From positions 30,031 to 94,030 of the forward strand of contig JAFVFY010000056.1 of the NCBI GenBank assembly GCA_017475265.1: a DNA stretch of 64,000 bases. The letters run 5' to 3'. The stretch comes from Prevotella sp. (GTDB lineage Bacteria; Bacteroidota; Bacteroidia; Bacteroidales; Bacteroidaceae). This document shows positions 58,367 through 64,000 of the stretch, one piece after another; position 1 is the stretch's first letter; each line of letters starts with the position of its first letter. Under the pieces are notes generated by a model. That model did no database searches. It was given only the letters and a program-made list of their open reading frames with translations, and was not told the origin of the DNA. The translations under genes and the position numbers were made by a program.

Positions 58367-59585
58367 TTCCCTTTGCCACCGTGTAGGCTGTTGTCCAAGC
58401 CGCCTGGAAGTTGAAGCCCCCGGTGATGCCGTCGATGTCGAGTACCTCGCCGGCGAAAAAGAGGTGGGGGACGGAACGGCTCTCTAGGGTAATGGGATTG
58501 ACGCTGGAGAGTGAGACACCGCCACAGGTGACAAACTCATCCTTGAAGGGCGCACGACCCTCAATCTGACAGGAGTAATTCGTCAACGCATTGACAAGCC
58601 TGTTCATGTCCTTCTTGCCCAGCTCGCCCCAGCGCAGACCCACCCCTCCCTCTTTAGGAGGCTGGGGAACCAGGAGTGTCCACAACCGCTGCGGCAGCCC
58701 GAAAGGATTATAAGTAGTCAGCATTTTCTGAGGCTGACGTGCAGACGTCTCAACAAGCAGCGTCCGCACGTCGGCCTCACTTTTTGACAACCAGTTGATG
58801 GCCAGCGGTGAGCGGTAGCCACAGTCTGCCAGATGGCGGGTGGCATAGCTCGAGAGCTTCAAGATGGCCGGTCCGCTCAGTCCCCAATGCGTGATGAGCA
58901 GAGGTCCCTCGGCACGTAGTTTAGTCCCAGGAAGAAAGACGGTACTATCCTCTATTACCAGTCCCTGCAATGCCCGCAGGCCATCATCGGCAACGGTGAA
59001 GGAAAATAGCGACGGTACTGGCTCCACAATCTCATGCCCCGTAGCCACCAACCACCCCATTGTAGGGGTAGGCCCTGTGCTAGCCCGTTCTGCGTGTGTC
59101 TGCCCACCCGTATGAGGAAGCCCGCCCGTAGTCACCACCACGTATTCATACTCTGCCAGTTCGTCAAGTGATGCTATCCGCTGTCCTGTAACAATCTTCA
59201 CCCCATATCGCCGGGCCAGCGAAAGGAAACAGTCGATAATGGCATGAGAGTCCTGCGCTCGGGGGAATACACACTCATCGTCCTGCACCACCAACGGCAC
59301 GCCGTGACGCTCAAACCACTCGAAAGCATCACGATAGTCAAACACATGGAACAACCGCTTCAGCAATCGATGACCACGAGGGTACACTTGCGAAAGGTCA
59401 CTCACCCCACGAAAAGAGTTGGTGCAGTTGCACCTTCCGCCTCCGCTCACCTCCACTTTACGCAGCACACGCTGCCCACTCTCGAAGATGGTAACCTCCA
59501 TCTCCGGCATCATCTCTTTCAGGTTCACGGCCAAGAAGAATCCTGCCGCACCACCGCCTACTACTGCCGTACTCTTAACTCTCAT
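58350..59585 (-). CDS. BaiN/HI0933-like FAD-dependent oxidoreductase with two in-frame repeat insertions
   Basis: 411 residues. FAD-binding start [18 protein letters not shown], then [19 protein letters not shown] (family signature), [38 protein letters not shown] and a closing [53 protein letters not shown]. Two stretches are extra relative to the family: [19 protein letters not shown] after VVTTGGLP (59063-59118, a GTAGGGGTAGGCCCTGTGC-type repeat) and PQPPKEGGV (58645-58675, a CCTCCTAAAGAGG-type repeat). Members reduce unsaturated or unknown substrates with NAD(P)H; function is not assigned. The start overlaps the GT2 gene by four bases (ATGA). Confidence 0.88.
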   Translation of the reverse strand: [411 protein letters not shown]

Positions 59586-60427
59586 CTCACCAGATTGTCA
59601 GGCGAGTCTTCATAGTGGTCTTTCTTGTAGAAGATGCGCGTAATGCCTCGTCCTTGTATCTTGATGCGCTTCCACAGGCTCTTCCACAGCGGTTCACTGC
59701 TTAGTGTTCCGTAGCCTGTGACGGCGCGGCAACGGCGGTCGCGCACGAAGCGTATCTTCCCGTATTTCTTCAGCGCCAGGGCCATGGAGCCGTCCTCACC
59801 TCGGATGATGTCCACGCGGTAAGGTTCCTTGCGGCCATAGTCGGCATTGTAGGCAAACACCAGGCCGCGTACCGACAGCTCCGGTCGCTTGAAGTGCTGC
59901 ACCCAGAGGAAGGCATCGCGCACCATCTCGAAAATCCTGAGCCCCAGGCGCGAGTGACCCTCGTCAGGGAAGTAGCTCCACGTGGCTGAGGCGCACGATG
60001 TGCCGGGTCTCATGAGCTGCTCTAGCATTAGCTCGTAGTACTGCGGAGGGTAGATGGTGTCGCTGTCCACGTCGAAATAGTACTTTCCCCGTGAGTGCTC
60101 CAGGCCGCAACGGCGGGCATAGCCGCAGGAGTGTTGGTACTCGGTGTAGAAGGGTATGCCTGACTGACGGAAAATCTCAGCCGTACGGTCTTTGGAGTCG
60201 TTGTCCACTCCGATGATTTCCACAGGATACTTGCAGCGTATTTCGCTCAAAGCCCAGAGGCAGGCTTGCAAGTGGGTTTCCTCGTTATAGGCTATGACCA
60301 CTATCGATGCCAGTGGCTCCTCGCTCTGTAGGCGGGCCAGGCCATCGCGTGTCTGCTCGATAATGCTCTGTGGCACCTCCGAGAAAGGCTTGCCATAGAT
60401 GGAAAGATATTTGTCGTACCAAGCCAT
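59582..60427 (-). CDS. GT2 family glycosyltransferase
   Basis: 281 residues, soluble GT-A fold. Seen: ASIVVIAYNEETHLQACLWAL, EIIGVDNDSKDRTAEIF, GYARRCGLEHSRGKYYFDVDSDTIYPP with the metal DxD in DVDSD, LVFAYNADYGRKEPYRVDIIRGEDGSMALAL and the late Lys/Arg-rich end. It would move a sugar from a nucleotide donor to a surface glycan or lipid acceptor; donor and acceptor are unknown. First gene of a two-gene unit with the BaiN-like flavoprotein; the promoter element TATTTTTG is at 60485-60492 on the minus strand. Confidence 0.88.
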   Translation of the reverse strand: MAWYDKYLSIYGKPFSEVPQSIIEQTRDGLARLQSEEPLASIVVIAYNEETHLQACLWALSEIRCKYPVEIIGVDNDSKDRTAEIFRQSGIPFYTEYQHSCGYARRCGLEHSRGKYYFDVDSDTIYPPQYYELMLEQLMRPGTSCASATWSYFPDEGHSRLGLRIFEMVRDAFLWVQHFKRPELSVRGLVFAYNADYGRKEPYRVDIIRGEDGSMALALKKYGKIRFVRDRRCRAVTGYGTLSSEPLWKSLWKRIKIQGRGITRIFYKKDHYEDSPDNLVR

Positions 60428-60618
60428 TTGACTATTTGACTATTTACTATTGGACAATTTGGTAGATTGTTTGTTATTTTTGTGCAAAAATACACAAATA
60501 AGCCGAAAGGGTAAAAAAAATTTGGAAAAATTATTGTATTTTTGCGCCCTACAGCCTAAAATAGTCAATAGTAAATAGTCAAATTGTCAAATAGTAAATA
60601 GTCAAATAGTCAAATACT
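60428..60618. repeat. Divergent intergenic region with GACTATTT repeats and two promoters
   Basis: TTTGACTATTTGACTATTTA on the left (60428-60450) and AGTCAATAGTAAATAGTC words on the right (60560-60613) are inverted relatives. Between them lie TATTTTTG elements at 60485-60492 (minus, for GT2) and 60537-60544 (plus, for fucP); -33 boxes are unclear. Confidence 0.7.
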
Positions 60619-61953
60619 ATGGCCAGAAAGATACTTGAAAAAGACGGAAAGGATTTCCTTATTCCATTCATTCTGATTACGACGTGCTTTGCGTTATGGG
60701 GGTTCTCCAACGACATTACGACCCCTTTGGTAAAGTCGTTCTCGAAGATTTTCCGCATGAGCGTCACCGAGGGTTCGCTCATCAACGTTGCTACCTACCT
60801 GGGATACTTCGTCATGGCCTTCCCCGCTGCCATGTTCATCCAGCGATACACGTTCAAGGCGGGCGTGCTGCTAGGTCTGACGCTTTTTGCCGTCGGCGTA
60901 TTCATGTTCCTGCCAGCACGAGCCATGGGCTATTACTATCCCTTCCTGCTGGCTTATTTTATACTCACTTGCGGACTGTCGTTCCTTGAGACATCGTGCA
61001 ACCCTTACATCTACTGCATGGGACCAGAGGATTCGGCCACCATACGTCTGAACCTTGCGCAGGCTTTCAACCCCCTGGGAGCCATGTTCGGCATGTTCAT
61101 CGCCATGGAGTTCATTCAAGGACGTATGAGTCCTATATCCACCGAACAGCGGGCCGAACTCAGCGAATTGGAGTTTAATGCGCTCAAAGACCACGACCTG
61201 GGAGTACTAATAGGGCCCTACCTCGGCCTTGGCGTATTCTGTCTCGTACTATTGGCACTCATCCGATTTCAAAAGATGCCCAAGGTGGGCGCCGAGCGCT
61301 CGCCGAAGCCTATACGCACAGCCATGAAGGAGCTGTTCAACATCAGCAACTACCGGGAGGGAGTCATCGCTCAGTTCTTCTACGAGGGTGCCCAAATCTG
61401 CTGCTGGACCTATATTATTCAATATGGTACACGAATCTTCATGGCCGAGGGCATGGAAGAGAAACCCGCCGAAATGCTCGCCATGAGATACAACATCTAT
61501 GCCATGGTGCTCTTCGCCATCAGCCGTTTCATCTGTACCTGGCTCCTCAAATACATCCCTGCAGGGCGCTTGCTCTCCATACTCGCCATACTCGCACTCT
61601 CCTTCGTCACAGGTGTCATACTCTTCCCCGACCGTAACGGCATGTACTGTCTCGTCGCAGTCTCAGGCTGCATGTCACTCATGTTCCCCACCATCTATGG
61701 CGTAGCCCTGCGTGGTGTCGGCGAGAACGTTAAATATGCTGGGGCAGGACTCGTCATGGCCATACTCGGAGCATCAATCATACCACCCCTCCAGGCGCTC
61801 ATCATTGACTCAGGGGTGAACATCATGGGACTATCCGCCGCAAACGTATCCTTCATCATCCCATTCCTCTGCTTCATCGTAGTCGCTTACTATGGCCATC
61901 GAGCATACGTGCGACACTACATCGTGACTCCAGGAAAAGACCAGTATAAATGA
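60619..61953 (+). CDS. fucP: L-fucose:H+ symporter family permease
   Basis: 444 residues, about 12 membrane helices, FucP branch of the major facilitator superfamily. Seen: LIPFILITTCFALWGFSNDITTPLVKSF (the Asn-Asp of helix 1 binds the proton/sugar), GYFVMAFPAAMFIQRYTFKAG, GLSFLETSCNPYI with the key Glu of helix 4, LNLAQAFNPLGAMFG, QFFYEGAQICCWTYIIQYG and PTIYGVALRGVGENVKYAGAGLVM. It imports L-fucose or a related hexose. The GH28 gene follows after 63 bp, so the two may serve release and uptake of sugars from pectin or fucosylated glycans. Confidence 0.9.
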   Translation: MARKILEKDGKDFLIPFILITTCFALWGFSNDITTPLVKSFSKIFRMSVTEGSLINVATYLGYFVMAFPAAMFIQRYTFKAGVLLGLTLFAVGVFMFLPARAMGYYYPFLLAYFILTCGLSFLETSCNPYIYCMGPEDSATIRLNLAQAFNPLGAMFGMFIAMEFIQGRMSPISTEQRAELSELEFNALKDHDLGVLIGPYLGLGVFCLVLLALIRFQKMPKVGAERSPKPIRTAMKELFNISNYREGVIAQFFYEGAQICCWTYIIQYGTRIFMAEGMEEKPAEMLAMRYNIYAMVLFAISRFICTWLLKYIPAGRLLSILAILALSFVTGVILFPDRNGMYCLVAVSGCMSLMFPTIYGVALRGVGENVKYAGAGLVMAILGASIIPPLQALIIDSGVNIMGLSAANVSFIIPFLCFIVVAYYGHRAYVRHYIVTPGKDQYK

Positions 61954-61955
61954 GG

Positions 61956-61983
61956 ATTGAAGATTGAAGATTGAATATTAAGG
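61956..61983 (+). repeat. GATTGAA short repeats after fucP
   Basis: GGATTGAAGATTGAAGATTG and AATATTAAGG between fucP and the GH28 gene. Confidence 0.6.
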
Positions 61984-62016
61984 AGAAAACCACTACTAAC
62001 CATATTAATAACAACT

Positions 62017-63585
<1,569 letters not shown>

Positions 63586-64000
63586 ATTAACCCGACGCCT
63601 TGCTGCAAGACGCCGACCTTTACACACAAATCACCGCCGACGAAATCGTTCGTCTATTGCGAGAGAGTGTAGATAACATCTCGTAAATAGTTGAACCAGC
63701 CGAGGAGGCTCAGCTAACCCGCGAACTTCCCCAACCTATCCTCGAAACAACTCTAAAACCAAGCGCAGCCATTCCCCTCCCTTGTAGGATTCGTCTAACA
63801 GATTTGTCAGACGGTGTTTCATGCAGGCGAAGGACTCTGATTTACCCGGTGGTGCATCACCGTAGGATGGCGGCAAACATCCATAGTTTCAATTGCTTCA
63901 TATCATCTCATTCTCATTGCTTCGAGGAACGGGGGTGCAACCCCCGCCTGTAGTCTTAACGCCCTTTCAGGGCTTTGTGGCTGGACTTTTTGCACTTCCG
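63586..64000. other. Non-coding tail with a degenerate coding remnant and small hairpins
   Basis: A stretch 63591-63686 reads LLQDADLYTQITADEIVRLL and ends at TAA without any start codon, as if left from the end of a lost gene. Beyond it are hairpins GTCTAACA..TGTCAGAC (about 63796-63816), GGTGGTGCATCACC (63848), GGGGGTGCAACCCCC (63929) and GCCCTTTCAGGGC (63961). No intact gene or promoter is seen; this may be the edge of a mobile element beyond the window. Confidence 0.35.

Overview
The window looks like chromosome of a gut or rumen Bacteroidales, most likely Prevotellaceae. Support: repeated Bacteroidetes-type promoters (TTTG, about 20 nt, TAnnTTTG), a PPi-dependent phosphofructokinase, a methylmalonyl-CoA branch, BspA-type leucine-rich surface repeats, C-terminal dockerin-like Asn-Gly-Asp repeats on secreted proteins, and genes for plant-glycan use (GH2, GH28, FucP). 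Housekeeping genes are broken up by small accessory insertions and by an unusual load of short repeats.

Layout. 1-4.0 kb: an edge-truncated SpoIIE-type phosphatase and a solute-binding protein, then a RAYT-like Y1 transposase gene flanked by two 107-bp copies of the binding-protein promoter and leader. 4.0-13.3 kb: a palindrome-rich 0.4-kb element and a type I restriction-modification operon, hsdM-hsdS-Fic-hsdR, with a VbhA-like Fic protein between specificity and motor subunits. 13.4-20.5 kb: pfp, a membrane-anchored GH25 lysozyme, a TPR sensor kinase-like protein lacking the phospho-accepting histidine, truA, argD, proC. 20.6-21.7 kb: an unrecognised translationally coupled gene pair. 21.8-25.0 kb: mce-mmdA-small peptide-mmdC, interrupted by a four-helix-bundle gene between inverted repeats. 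25.2-29.2 kb: a GT11-like transferase, an LtaS-like phosphotransferase, purM. 29.2-35.4 kb, minus strand: purC-ubiE-aroE then a TPM/LemA envelope cluster. 35.7-39.7 kb: a giant BspA-like surface protein. 40-41.3 kb: an Rpn nuclease/transposase between direct repeats. 41.4-49 kb: trmO, a beta-helix lipoprotein, an EEP phosphatase, a hybrid kinase, a GH2 enzyme. 49.2-58.4 kb: DUF4369-like lipoprotein, pyrC, metallophosphoesterase, plsC, AlkZ-related protein, lysA, and a dockerin-bearing secreted protein whose signal peptide carries an amber codon. 58.4-63.6 kb: BaiN-like flavoprotein, GT2, fucP, GH28.

The most striking overall signal is a set of short-period repeat families between genes and, in frame, inside enzymes. 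The main one is a CTCAA array of about 7 bp that encodes NSQLSTL-like peptides in TruA, PyrC, LysA, GH2, GH28 and an AlkZ-related protein. Other families (AATTCGT, ACGGATT, TCGAAAA, CATTGAC, GTAGGGGCAGG) sit in spacers or are inserted in TrmO and the BaiN-like protein. All functions are inferred from sequence reading alone; no database search was run.
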